A stretch of DNA of 21,734 nt from a virus: positions 1 to 21,734 of IMG/VR virus record IMGVR_UViG_3300009177_000126, one strand, 5' to 3'. Below are positions 7,106-14,233 of this stretch, in pieces (within the stretch, counting starts at the first letter, position 1; each line of letters starts with the position of its first letter). A program made the position numbers and the translations under genes. The notes below the pieces were generated by a model. That model was given only the letters and a program-made list of their open reading frames with translations. It made no database searches and was not told the DNA's origin.

Positions 7106-8140
7106 ATGCCCAACATTGTCTATGACCTTGTCCTCCCTCAACTCCTGGTCAACTACGCCCGGGAGTACGACAACGAGGTACTGCGCAACCAGTTCATTCT
7201 GGAGGCGTTCCTCCCCAACAAACTGATCGACGACTTGGAGTATCGGATCCGCAAGGGTACGATCACCGACGTCGACGCCGGTCAGTTCCGTGCGTGGGAC
7301 ACCCCGGCTCCGATGACCGGTCGCCCCGGAGTGACGCGGATTCGTGGTGAGCTTGCTCCGGTGAGCCGCCAGATCCCGCTGGGTGAAGAAGAAATGCTCC
7401 GCCTGCGTGCGTTGGAGCGTGGCAACGATGACCCCATCATCAGCGCCATCTACGATGACGTGGAGCGCATGATCCGTTCGGTGCAGGCTCGTGTGGAACT
7501 GGCCCGAGGCCAGCTTCTCTACACGGGCAAGGTCACCATCAACGAGAACGGTCTCCAGATCGAAGCAGACTTCGGTCTTCCGGGTAGCCACAACGTGACT
7601 GCCGGTACGGTCTGGACCAACACGGCAAGCGCCACACCCCTCACCGACCTGCTCACATGGCAGGACTTGTACATCACGGACAACGGTCGTCCTCCGGGAA
7701 CGCTCCTCATGGCGCAGGCTCGTCTCAGCAACCTCTACCTCAACGCAGAAATGCGTGCGGCAGCGGCTGCCAACGGGACCACCCCTGCCCGAGTGAATCG
7801 GGAGACCGTGGACGCGATCTTCGCAGCCAACGGCCTGCCTCCGATCTCGGTGTACGACGTGACCGTACGTGTGGACGGCATTGCCACCCGACCTATTCCT
7901 GCGGACAGGGTGCTCATGCTGCCCCCGCCGGACGAGCCGTTCGGTAACACGTTCTACGGCGTGACGGCGGAAGCCATCAAGCTGCGTTCTAAGGGCTACA
8001 TCGAAGCAGATGCAATGCCGGGAGTGGTTGCGGTGGTCACGGAAACAGACCACCCGGTGCAGACCTTCACGGTCGGTACCGCCATTGCTCTACCGGTACT
8101 TCCCAACCCCAGCCTGCTGTTCGTCGCAGACGTAGCCTGA
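7106..8140 (+). CDS. Major capsid protein (HK97 fold, PF03864-type)
   Basis: 344 residues, normal length for the 'phage major capsid protein E' group. It builds the icosahedral shell. Visible family features: N-terminal 'LLVNYAREYD' and 'NQFILEAFLPNK' (residues ~11-35), the 'TPAPMTGRPGVTRIRGELAPVSRQIPLGEEE' region (~65-95, E-loop and start of the spine helix), the long helix 'DDVERMIRSVQARVELARGQLLYTG', 'TDLLTWQDLYITDNGRPPGTLLM' (~175-195), and the A-domain segment 'PPISVYDVTVRVDG' followed by 'RVLMLPPP' and 'NTFYGVTAEAI'. No N-terminal delta domain is evident, consistent with the separate scaffold. Translation starts at ATG 7106 after an AGGAGGAG site. A 10-base-pair inverted repeat follows the stop, suggesting that this abundant message has its own 3' end. 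Confidence 0.93.
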   Translation: MPNIVYDLVLPQLLVNYAREYDNEVLRNQFILEAFLPNKLIDDLEYRIRKGTITDVDAGQFRAWDTPAPMTGRPGVTRIRGELAPVSRQIPLGEEEMLRLRALERGNDDPIISAIYDDVERMIRSVQARVELARGQLLYTGKVTINENGLQIEADFGLPGSHNVTAGTVWTNTASATPLTDLLTWQDLYITDNGRPPGTLLMAQARLSNLYLNAEMRAAAAANGTTPARVNRETVDAIFAANGLPPISVYDVTVRVDGIATRPIPADRVLMLPPPDEPFGNTFYGVTAEAIKLRSKGYIEADAMPGVVAVVTETDHPVQTFTVGTAIALPVLPNPSLLFVADVA

Positions 8141-8143
8141 TCT

Positions 8144-8186
8144 CTGGCCGGGAGTGGGGCTCTCCGAGATCTTCATTCCCGGCCAG
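8144..8186 (+). terminator. Putative terminator or RNA-stabilising hairpin after the capsid gene
   Basis: CTGGCCGGGA (8144-8153) and TCCCGGCCAG (8177-8186) form a perfect 10-base-pair GC-rich stem with a 23-base loop, starting four bases after the capsid stop. No T-run follows, so it could be a partial terminator, an end-protecting structure or a processing site. It is the strongest intergenic hairpin seen in the window. Confidence 0.6.
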
Positions 8187-8212
8187 GCCCAACACGAGAA
8201 AGGAACTCAGTA

Positions 8213-8551
8213 ATGGCGAAAGAGCTTGCAACGGACACCTACGTCACCGACAAGGAGACTGGGCAGTCCGAGATGTACCCGGCAGGTACCAAGGCCAGTG
8301 ACATCCCCAAGGAAATGCTCGACCAGATCAACAATGAATCTGCCTGGGGTGACTCAGAAGAAGAGATCGACAAGGAAACTGGCGACCCGGTGCAGGTACA
8401 CGACTACAGCAGCAAGTCAGCCCAAGAGCTGACCAAGATGGCTGACGAGCGTGGGCTTGTGCTTGGCAGCAAGAAGAAGGAAGACCTCGTCGCGGCTCTC
8501 GAGGAGCACGACAAGACCCGTAGCAACGTCGAAATCGGCGAAGTTCCCTAG
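8213..8551 (+). CDS. Small protein with HeH/LEM-like (SAP/Rho-N-like) helical motif
   Basis: 112 residues starting at ATG 8213 behind GAAAGGA with an 8-base spacer. Residues ~7-45 follow a pattern I recall in short phage head-region proteins ('TYVTDKETGQSEMYPAGT', then 'DQINNESAW'). An acidic linker follows. Residues 66-100 ('SSKSAQELTKMADERGLVLG', then 'KKEDLVAALEEHD') match the helix-extended loop-helix arrangement of HeH/LEM or Rho N-terminal motifs: 'S...EL...A...G......KK.DLV..L'. That motif often binds nucleic acid or protein partners. Such proteins commonly sit between the capsid and adaptor genes of actinophages and have no settled function. It is the first gene after the capsid hairpin and so may begin a lower-expressed connector segment. 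Confidence 0.7.
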   Translation: MAKELATDTYVTDKETGQSEMYPAGTKASDIPKEMLDQINNESAWGDSEEEIDKETGDPVQVHDYSSKSAQELTKMADERGLVLGSKKKEDLVAALEEHDKTRSNVEIGEVP

Positions 8552-8553
8552 CC

Positions 8554-8895
8554 ATGCCTGCCACCGAAGCCGAGCTTACATACGCACGGAGCTACATCGG
8601 TACCACGGAAACCGATGACGTCTTCAACGAGCGTGTTGATCGGCTGGCACTGAGCTACACCGAGCGTGCAGACACGATCGATGCAGCCATCGAAGAAAGC
8701 ATCCGTGCCCAGCTTTCTTCCTTGCTCCTTGACCAGCCTGGTCAGGCCAGTGCACCCGGTGGAGTTAGCTACAGCAACGGGGCGAACATCCAAACGCTAG
8801 CGCAACAGCTCACGGCTTTCCAGCAGGGAGGGGGCTCCTCTGCTGGGGGCCGTGGGATCCATGTTGGAAGGCTGGTGCGAGAGCGGAGACGGTAG
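8554..8895 (+). CDS. Putative head-tail adaptor
   Basis: 113 residues starting at ATG 8554, two bases after the previous stop, with no strong ribosome site, so it is probably translationally coupled. Residues ~1-60 are helical ('EAELTYARSYIGTTETDDVF', then 'DTIDAAIEESIRAQLSSLLL'), followed by 'APGGVSYSNGANIQTLAQQL' and a Gly-rich, very basic tail ('HVGRLVRERRR'). A helical N-terminus followed by a 'SYS.G....L..QL' segment is reminiscent of gp6/gp15-type adaptor proteins, whose 12-13-mer ring sits under the portal. Position after the capsid gene and before the closure protein fits, although the MuF gene lies between them. It could alternatively be an unrelated head protein. Confidence 0.55.
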   Translation: MPATEAELTYARSYIGTTETDDVFNERVDRLALSYTERADTIDAAIEESIRAQLSSLLLDQPGQASAPGGVSYSNGANIQTLAQQLTAFQQGGGSSAGGRGIHVGRLVRERRR

Positions 8896-11730
8896 ATGCC
8901 TCAGGCGGCAGAAGACCTCGCGGAGGATATGTACTACCGTTTTATAGAAGAGCAAGCCGAACTCGTTAATATCCAAAGAAGATTGATAGAGAGAGCCACC
9001 CTCGTCCAGTCCCTGCCCAAAGCCATGCTGACGAGCCAGGGACCGGCGGAAATCACTCGACGTATGCAAGTGCTGCAACGCATCACTCGGCAATACTTCG
9101 CCAAAGACTTCGACCCTATCTACCTGGCTGGTGCTCGCAAGGTTGATCCCACTTTTGCCATCGGGGCGGCAGATCGTAGTTTCCTGGCGAAGCTGAATCT
9201 CCAGGAGTACCAGAAGCTCACTGCTGCCATGCGTAACGTGCGAAACGAATCCAGGCGCTTCGCCGAGATGGTGTGGAACGACAGGCAGGACCGCCGCAAG
9301 AAGCTGGGCATCAAGTACACCCACGTTGATTTCGTCAACGCCAAGCCACTGCCAGATGAACTCACGGGGCTCACTCCTCGTGGGGTCATGGCGATCCTGG
9401 CGAAGAACCCCAGCACCGGACGGGACAACAGTGCTCGCACCATCAGGCTGCGTGGCATCAAGGCAATACAGTTCCGCCCCGGTATGCGTGTTGACCCTGG
9501 TCACGAGGGACGAATCAAGTTCGACAAGGTGGGTAAGAAGTACACCCTCGGTGACTACGGCAGTATGGTCGTGAAAACGAATGCGAGCCGTGCGTACAAC
9601 ATGGGCACCCTTGCAGCTATCAAGCGTAAGGGGTTGAAATACGTCAGCGTTACTGATGGCCCCGAGTGTGGCTGGACAGCCCACGGCGATGGTGACCTGG
9701 CCAACGGCAAGGTCGTCACCATTGAAGAGGCCAGGGCCTACCCCATTGCCCACCCCAACTGTAAACGTGCGTTTCATCCTGCCTCCCCCGAGGACACCAG
9801 ACGAGAAGAGGAAAAACGAGCCCGAGAGGCAGCAGCAGGAAAGATCCTCGGGGAGACAGCTACGCAACGGGCACTCCGCATTGGTGTTCTGTCTGCCACC
9901 GGACTGCTGACGGCAGCGGCAGCCACCAACATCGGTGAGGCTGGCTTCACTCGCTTCGTTTCTAGTCAGTTCTTTAATAAGATCGTGGAGCGTGCTGCGG
10001 CGGTGGCGCTGAAGGGTGACCGCATCGCTACCGTTACCTTGCAGCGGCTGAACCGCTTGGCCGACTTGGTTGAAGTTGGAGGCGAGAAGGTACTCGCCAG
10101 CGTGACGCCCATTTATCCTAACGGGCCGACCAGCCTCCCAAGCGTTCCTATACTGGACCAAGTTCGGTATGCCGGGGAACGATTTATTCAAGAGCCATAC
10201 ATTCGAACGACAGAGTTCGTCAAGACTGTTGGCGGAGGTATCTCTAAGGAGATCAAGACAGCCATTGGAGCACTAGACGAAACTATAGAGGACAAGATTG
10301 GGGATAAGTTCCAAGCTGCCTACCACGTGGCCAAGCGCGTAGCAATGTCCGAGGACACGGGCGAGAACCTCAAGCGCGTCATAGACATGGAAGCCAAGCG
10401 CCGAGGCATGTTCGAACGTGTGATGGACAAGCTGCCCGGTAAGCCTGAGATCCGTGCTAGCTGGTCACGGTGGGGGCCACGAGCCGTTATTGATCTCACA
10501 AGCTGGGTGCGAGCCAAGGTCACTGCCACACCTACCGGGCTTATCCGTACACTGGCAGTGAAGCCAGCGGGTGCAGTGCGTGGTGTGTTCAAGATGTACC
10601 AGGACGGTACGCTGGGCGGCCACATCAGTGTCATCCCGAAGAACTTTGCCCGAGGTATCTTCCGTGCCATCGTAGAAGTTGATGAGCAGGGTCACCTCGT
10701 TGGCAACCTGCGCCTGGTGCCTGGCGGTCCGCTACGACTGCGGCTGGAGTTTGTTACCGACGCCGTCAAGCAAGACCTCAAGGACTTCACCATCAGTCCT
10801 ATCGGCGCAGCAGCCAACTTGGCCGAGCAGGCAAGAAAATTCAAGTTCAACCGTGCGGTGCTCGAGCTGAGAATCTTCAACCAGTCAGCATTTGAAGTTG
10901 CTGCCAATCTGCGTCTACCGGTGAGTGATATCAAGCGAGCTATCAACGCGGCCAAAGAGGTTGGCAAGGTCGTCGAGGCAGCAGGTGCCAACAAGTACAC
11001 CGGCACCATCACTCATTTCATCCGGAACCCAGAATTTGTGAAAAAAATATTTGGCAAATCTAAGTCCAGTGTGTTCGGTAATATCAAGTTCAGTAACTTG
11101 ACCAAGCAAGCACTAGAGCAGAGCAAGCTGCTGGAAATAGCCAAGGGGCTAAACGTTCGCCTGCTCACCAAGGCACAGCTCACCAGCAAGGGGCTGCAAG
11201 CTATCGCCACCAACATGCGGCTGCATGGGTGGATCGTCTACGACATCGGCAACGTGCTCAAGCTGCGCTGGCGAGACGTACAGGTTCTCATCAACAATGG
11301 CATGGCCCGTACTGTCAGATTCATGGAGGACCTGGGGGTCCGTAAGCCGGAAGACCTACTGCCCGTCTGGCGAGAGCGGGTGGCACAGGCGCAGTTGATC
11401 GTACGACGCAGCCCAGTGGCAGCCAGGGGCTACGGGGTCAACGTGGCGGAAACAATCAAGCGGGCACTGGAACCTATCTACCTGGGAGCAACGCCAGGAC
11501 AGGCCAACCGCTATCAGATTCGTGCCCTGCAAACCTTGATCGGCAGCAAGTCCGGGGACACCGTAGAACAAACATACAACAAGCTACGAAATATGATCAA
11601 CTTTCTGCGAGATCAGGAGTGGGTGGAAGGCAACTACATCCAGGGCTACGCCGACGGCATCACTGAGGCCATGATGCGAGCAATCGCCAAGGACCTGACC
11701 AGCCGCAGGCGTACGCTCAGAGTGGTGTAA
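8896..11730 (+). CDS. MuF-type minor head protein with giant C-terminal extension
   Basis: 944 residues, about three times the usual MuF core. ATG 8896 directly abuts the previous TAG. Residues ~1-310 match the family (phage minor capsid / SPP1 gp7-like): helical N-terminus, 'FDKVGKKYTLGDYGSMVVKT', 'NASRAYNMGTLAAIKRKG', then the signature 'TDGPECGWTAHGDGD' and 'EARAYPIAHPNCKRAFHP', with C258, H263, H286 and C289 as likely metal or structural residues. MuF proteins are internal head proteins near the portal and may enter the cell with the DNA. Residues ~311-944 are an extension I do not recognise: a charged helix (AAAGKILGE), a moderately hydrophobic Ala-rich segment near 327-345, amphipathic helices, a beta-rich stretch near 560-615 and a basic helical C-terminus. 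Known MuF proteins can carry C-terminal toxin domains, but no toxin active site is visible. Several stretches look lower in GC than neighbouring genes. Confidence 0.85.
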   Translation: MPQAAEDLAEDMYYRFIEEQAELVNIQRRLIERATLVQSLPKAMLTSQGPAEITRRMQVLQRITRQYFAKDFDPIYLAGARKVDPTFAIGAADRSFLAKLNLQEYQKLTAAMRNVRNESRRFAEMVWNDRQDRRKKLGIKYTHVDFVNAKPLPDELTGLTPRGVMAILAKNPSTGRDNSARTIRLRGIKAIQFRPGMRVDPGHEGRIKFDKVGKKYTLGDYGSMVVKTNASRAYNMGTLAAIKRKGLKYVSVTDGPECGWTAHGDGDLANGKVVTIEEARAYPIAHPNCKRAFHPASPEDTRREEEKRAREAAAGKILGETATQRALRIGVLSATGLLTAAAATNIGEAGFTRFVSSQFFNKIVERAAAVALKGDRIATVTLQRLNRLADLVEVGGEKVLASVTPIYPNGPTSLPSVPILDQVRYAGERFIQEPYIRTTEFVKTVGGGISKEIKTAIGALDETIEDKIGDKFQAAYHVAKRVAMSEDTGENLKRVIDMEAKRRGMFERVMDKLPGKPEIRASWSRWGPRAVIDLTSWVRAKVTATPTGLIRTLAVKPAGAVRGVFKMYQDGTLGGHISVIPKNFARGIFRAIVEVDEQGHLVGNLRLVPGGPLRLRLEFVTDAVKQDLKDFTISPIGAAANLAEQARKFKFNRAVLELRIFNQSAFEVAANLRLPVSDIKRAINAAKEVGKVVEAAGANKYTGTITHFIRNPEFVKKIFGKSKSSVFGNIKFSNLTKQALEQSKLLEIAKGLNVRLLTKAQLTSKGLQAIATNMRLHGWIVYDIGNVLKLRWRDVQVLINNGMARTVRFMEDLGVRKPEDLLPVWRERVAQAQLIVRRSPVAARGYGVNVAETIKRALEPIYLGATPGQANRYQIRALQTLIGSKSGDTVEQTYNKLRNMINFLRDQEWVEGNYIQGYADGITEAMMRAIAKDLTSRRRTLRVV

Positions 11731-11741
11731 CCTTCTGCGCC

Positions 11742-12083
11742 ATGGACCAGCAACACGACTTTGTGGTGGTTGAGGAAGACGGTGTTAGAAAAGTATGGAT
11801 CGACAACGAAGAAGTTACAGGCGAAATCACTGGCTTAGAGATCCACATGCCTCCGGGGCAGGCCACGGCGCTCATGTTGTATGCCACGCCCGACAGTCTC
11901 AAAATCGTCGACCGTGGCTACATCTACGTGCAGCCGGTAGTAGATGGCACCGTACTGAACGACCTCGATCCTTTCGAGATCGAACAGATGGCCATGGAAC
12001 GTGAGTCATGGGGAAGTGATAAGCGATTCGTAGAAAATCTGCTTGATGTCATCAAGGAGAAGCTCAGTGGCCAAACCCCTTAA
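11742..12083 (+). CDS. Hypothetical connector-region protein
   Basis: 113 residues from ATG 11742, 11 bases after the MuF stop and without a clear ribosome site. Residues 1-70 look beta-rich: 'DFVVVEEDGVRKVWIDNEEV', 'GEITGLEIHMPPGQATALML' and 'GYIYVQPVVDG'. Residues ~75-110 are an acidic helix ending 'FVENLLDVIKEKL'. The alternating strands with a repeated 'G-E-I' pattern suggest a small beta-barrel or sandwich. I do not recognise the family. The last 17 bases overlap the next gene, whose ribosome site lies inside this coding sequence, so the two are probably co-translated. Its place between minor head and head-closure genes suggests a connector accessory role, by context only. Confidence 0.6.
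   Translation: MDQQHDFVVVEEDGVRKVWIDNEEVTGEITGLEIHMPPGQATALMLYATPDSLKIVDRGYIYVQPVVDGTVLNDLDPFEIEQMAMERESWGSDKRFVENLLDVIKEKLSGQTP
12054..12059 (+). promoter_or_regulatory. Ribosome binding site deciding the head-closure start
   Basis: AAGGAG lies 7 bases before GTG 12067. Earlier in-frame TTG 12043 and ATG 12046 lie upstream of this site, so GTG 12067 is preferred. Confidence 0.75.
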
Positions 12084-12495
12084 CCTGCTGCCACTACAGA
12101 AGTTCGTTGAAGACCAGATGACGGATACCTGCTATATCACCACGGATACTGAAGGCACCACTGACGATATCTTCGACCCCGTCACTGGTGGGTACACACC
12201 ACCACCGAGCGACACCGACTTCATCTACCAGGGCAAGTGCTTCGTCAACACGCTCAACGTGTTCCCGAGTCAAGCCACCGAGGCCGGTGCCACGACCATC
12301 AGTACTGACTTCGAACTTCACCTGCCCAAAGACAGTCCTCAGGTTCCTGTGGATGCACTGGTAGTGATCACTGCCAGCATGCGGGATGCCAACTTGGTCG
12401 GCGACAGGTTCATCGTACGCAGCAACAGCAATAACAGCTTCGCAGTCGATCAGACCGTGCGCATGTACGCTAAGGAACAAAGGATCGTGCAGTGA
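12067..12495 (+). CDS. Head-closure (stopper) protein, DUF6093-like
   Basis: 142 residues from GTG 12067. It starts with a helix ('NLLPLQKFVEDQM') and 'TDTCYITTDTEGTTDDIFDP', then a Pro-rich loop, 'YQGKCFVNTLNVFPSQATEA', 'STDFELHLPKDSPQVPVDAL' and 'VVITASMRDANLVGDRFIVR'. This is the order seen in small-barrel head-closure proteins of actinophages (the DUF6093 type as I recall it): a target-like 'M.DT' opening, 'Y.GKC', 'ELHLP', 'V..DD.V.I' and '..L.G..F.V'. Such proteins form the ring between adaptor and tail that blocks DNA exit until ejection. The last four bases overlap the next gene (GTGA), supporting coupled translation with the neighbouring neck protein. Confidence 0.75.
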   Translation: MAKPLNLLPLQKFVEDQMTDTCYITTDTEGTTDDIFDPVTGGYTPPPSDTDFIYQGKCFVNTLNVFPSQATEAGATTISTDFELHLPKDSPQVPVDALVVITASMRDANLVGDRFIVRSNSNNSFAVDQTVRMYAKEQRIVQ

Positions 12496-12896
12496 GCAGT
12501 GCCAGCATTCAAGTCACCGGCTTGACTGAGCTGCTCCTTAAACTTCGCAGTACCAAAGAACAAGCGCCCCGCCGAGTACGCATGGTGAACGCTACGTGGG
12601 TGCCTCGGCTGCGCATGATGTTGATCGCCCATAGCAGCGGCAGTCCTGGTCCGGAGGTTCGTAGTGGTGCCTACAACGCCGCCTATGACGTGCACCTTAC
12701 TGACGGTGGCATGGGTCTGGAAGCCTCTAACCCTAGTCCTCAATCCGCTAGGCTTGAATATGGATTTGTCGGTCAGGACTCTCTGGGCAGGCACTACCAC
12801 CAACCTCCTTTCCCTCACTTCCGCCCAACCATGGACGAAGCAGGTCCACAATACGTAAGCGACATCCGCAGGGCTGTCCTTTTCAACTGGTGGTAA
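12492..12896 (+). CDS. HK97 gp10-like neck / tail-joining protein
   Basis: 134 residues from GTG 12492, overlapping the preceding stop by four bases. Features: an N-terminal strand 'SIQVTGLTELLLKLRSTKEQ', a helix ending near 'LRMMLIAHSSG', a central beta hairpin ('AYDVHLTDGG' and 'GLEASNPSPQSARLEYGF'), and the family-typical C-terminal 'HYHQPPFPHFRPTMDE' followed by a helix. The '..AR.lEyGf......P.p.f.Pa.d' motif is typical of the HK97 gp10-like group, which sits at the head-tail interface and helps tail completion and joining. Size and order (closure, gp10-like, tail terminator) are canonical. The protein ends with an aromatic 'FNWW'. Confidence 0.8.
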   Translation: MSSASIQVTGLTELLLKLRSTKEQAPRRVRMVNATWVPRLRMMLIAHSSGSPGPEVRSGAYNAAYDVHLTDGGMGLEASNPSPQSARLEYGFVGQDSLGRHYHQPPFPHFRPTMDEAGPQYVSDIRRAVLFNWW

Positions 12897-12897
12897 C

Positions 12898-13347
12898 ATG
12901 GATTTCTGGAGCTTTGAAGCCTCGCTGACACTGTGGATGCAGACCGAATCTGGTCGCCCCATTGGTCTGGCAGAGATCCCAGGCAAGGATCCGAACATTC
13001 CCTACGCAATCTTCACGCCTATCAACAGTCCCCGTGGCGACGGCGATTACAAGATGACCGAGAGCCACCGAGACTATGTGTTTCAGATTCTGTGCGTCGG
13101 CAAGTCGCCCCGGCAAGCCCGCTGGATGAGCGACCTGATGCGCAACGTACTCATCGGCAGAGATGTCACCACAGGTGCTTACTTGCACGGTATCAATCTG
13201 CCCGATGTCCCGGACACCACACCGCCGACGCCACCGGGAGCCAGCGTCCTACCGGGTAGCCGGTACTCAGATGCTGTTGGCAGTATAGTGAAGACCGGCG
13301 ACACTGTGTTTCAGGTCGTTGACACCTACCGATTCAAGGTGGCGTAA
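12898..13347 (+). CDS. Tail terminator protein
   Basis: 149 residues from ATG 12898, one base after the preceding TAA. The sequence begins with a helix ('DFWSFEASLTLWM'), then the strand 'YAIFTPINSPRGDGDYKMTE', 'RDYVFQILCVGKSPRQARWM' and a helix 'SDLMRNVLIG'. A Pro-rich loop precedes the C-terminal strands ('FQVVDTYRFKV'). A '.Y.ii....s..G.......d..y.fQi..vg....qa...ad..r..l' pattern is typical of lambda U/gp17-like terminators, which form the hexameric ring that stops tail-tube growth and docks the tail to the head. The position between gp10-like protein and tail tube agrees. The next gene starts immediately at the following base. Confidence 0.8.
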   Translation: MDFWSFEASLTLWMQTESGRPIGLAEIPGKDPNIPYAIFTPINSPRGDGDYKMTESHRDYVFQILCVGKSPRQARWMSDLMRNVLIGRDVTTGAYLHGINLPDVPDTTPPTPPGASVLPGSRYSDAVGSIVKTGDTVFQVVDTYRFKVA

Positions 13348-13662
13348 ATGAAACTCAAGGAAGCGGAAGTTGCAGAAAGGAATCTCGACGAAGGTTGGGT
13401 CATCATGTCCCACCCCGACCTCGAAGATTCCTACTCAGCAGTACCTCTCCCTGCCTTCGAGGAGGTATGGGAAGACAAGGGGTGGACGATCAGCCCACTC
13501 CACAACCCGGACACCGGAGAGACGTACTCCGAGGAGGAACGGGTCGCACAAGCCAACGCCGCAGCAGAAGCCAGGGCACAGGAAAAGCCCGCCGATGCGA
13601 AGGCAGCAGGTGCCACCGGAGATCAGCCGGAAGCAGACGACCAACAGGCACCGAAGGAGTAG
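13348..13662 (+). CDS. Small acidic protein between tail terminator and tail tube (hypothetical)
   Basis: 104 residues from ATG 13348, directly abutting the previous stop. Residues 1-50 follow a small-protein pattern common in phage structural regions ('WVIMSHPDLEDSYSAVPLPA', then 'WEDKGWTIS'), that is, a 'HPD.....VP..A...W..KGW' module of about 40 residues. Residues ~62-104 are low-complexity and acidic, rich in Ala, Glu, Gln, Asp and Pro, and look disordered. It could aid tail assembly or decorate the neck. No enzyme motif is visible. The ribosome site of the tail-tube gene (AAGGAG, 13655-13660) overlaps its last codons, so the two are probably co-expressed. Confidence 0.65.
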   Translation: MKLKEAEVAERNLDEGWVIMSHPDLEDSYSAVPLPAFEEVWEDKGWTISPLHNPDTGETYSEEERVAQANAAAEARAQEKPADAKAAGATGDQPEADDQQAPKE

Positions 13663-13668
13663 TCGATT

Positions 13669-14145
13669 ATGGCAAGGTTCCTACGTCGAGGTACCACCCG
13701 GTTCTACTGGGTGCCCACCATCGCAAGTGCGGCCCTTGTGCCTACGACCGCAGAGGTCACAGCAGGAACGAGGCTCGACAGCCAGTTGAACGAGGTTGCG
13801 GGGTTCACGTTCGGGAACAACCCGATCAATGCTCCTGACTTCCTGACCACGTTCGTTGGCCAGGTGGCGGGTGAGGACACCAGCGAGGACTCCTCGCTCA
13901 CGTTCTACGAGGACACCGTCACCAACCCCATCCGTACGCTGCTCGCCAAGGGCGCTTCCGGGTACATCTTCATCCTCAAGGCTGGTACTGCCGGTGCGAA
14001 CCCGGCAGCCGGTGACAAGGGTGACACCTGGCCCGTCAGTGTTGGGTCCAACGCTCCCATCTACACCGCCGACAACGAAACGGCGAAGTACATGGTGCGG
14101 TTCATCAACACGGCACGTCCTGCCGCAGATGTCACAATGACCTAG
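13669..14145 (+). CDS. Major tail (tube) protein
   Basis: 158 residues from ATG 13669, eight bases after AAGGAG. Tube proteins stack as hexameric rings around the tape measure to form the flexible tail. The sequence is beta-rich: 'TTRFYWVPTIASAALVPTTA', 'VTAGTRLDSQLNEVAGF', the loop 'NPINAPDFLTTFVGQVAGED', 'DSSLTFYEDTVTNPIRTLLA', and the strands 'GYIFILKAG' and 'YMVRFINTARP'. The 'EV.G......i..Pd......g...GedT.edSsLTFYeD' region with short helix 'NPIRTLLAKG' matches actinophage tube proteins as I recall them. It is on the short side, with no Ig-like C-terminal domain. Position before the chaperone pair and tape measure is canonical. Confidence 0.85.
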   Translation: MARFLRRGTTRFYWVPTIASAALVPTTAEVTAGTRLDSQLNEVAGFTFGNNPINAPDFLTTFVGQVAGEDTSEDSSLTFYEDTVTNPIRTLLAKGASGYIFILKAGTAGANPAAGDKGDTWPVSVGSNAPIYTADNETAKYMVRFINTARPAADVTMT

Positions 14146-14150
14146 TAGTT

Positions 14151-14169
14151 CCGTCTCCGCCATTGACGG
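14151..14169 (+). other. Weak hairpin after the tail-tube gene
   Basis: CCGTC (14151-14155) pairs with GACGG (14165-14169) around a 9-base loop, five bases after the tube stop. The short stem and lack of a T-run make it weak evidence for a transcript end or attenuator. It lies just before the GCAGTACC repeats. Confidence 0.3.
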
Positions 14170-14172
14170 TTT

Positions 14173-14233
14173 GCAGTACCGCACTACAGCAGTACCGAAG
14201 GCAGTACCCATAGCATCAACAGAAAGCAGTACC
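14173..14233 (+). repeat. Four direct GCAGTACC repeats in the chaperone leader
   Basis: Exact 8-base copies lie at 14173-14180, 14189-14196, 14201-14208 and 14226-14233 (start-to-start spacings 16, 12 and 25). The last copy ends at the base before ATG 14234. The 88-base gap between tube and chaperone genes has no strong Shine-Dalgarno sequence, so the repeats occupy the leader that must set chaperone translation. Only two other copies were noticed in the window (12547 and 20872), both inside genes. Confidence 0.75.

Noticed and set aside
8797-10191. Long minus-strand open frame (464 codons) opposite the adaptor and MuF genes, with similar long ones at 7007-8053 and 13681-14586
   Set aside because: Each lies opposite a well-supported plus-strand gene; the translations show no family pattern and look like GC-rich antisense shadows.
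11041-11047. Run of seven A bases in the MuF gene as a possible frameshift site
   Set aside because: No useful alternative frame follows and the zero frame continues for over 200 further codons with consistent composition.
12043-12066. Longer N-terminus of the head-closure gene from TTG 12043 or ATG 12046
   Set aside because: Both precede the AAGGAG site at 12054-12059, which is ideally placed for GTG 12067.
14171-14233. N-terminal extension of the chaperone from TTG 14171 through the GCAGTACC repeats
   Set aside because: No ribosome site, rare start codon, and an encoded peptide that does not look like part of the helical chaperone. Kept only as the alternative explanation of the repeats.
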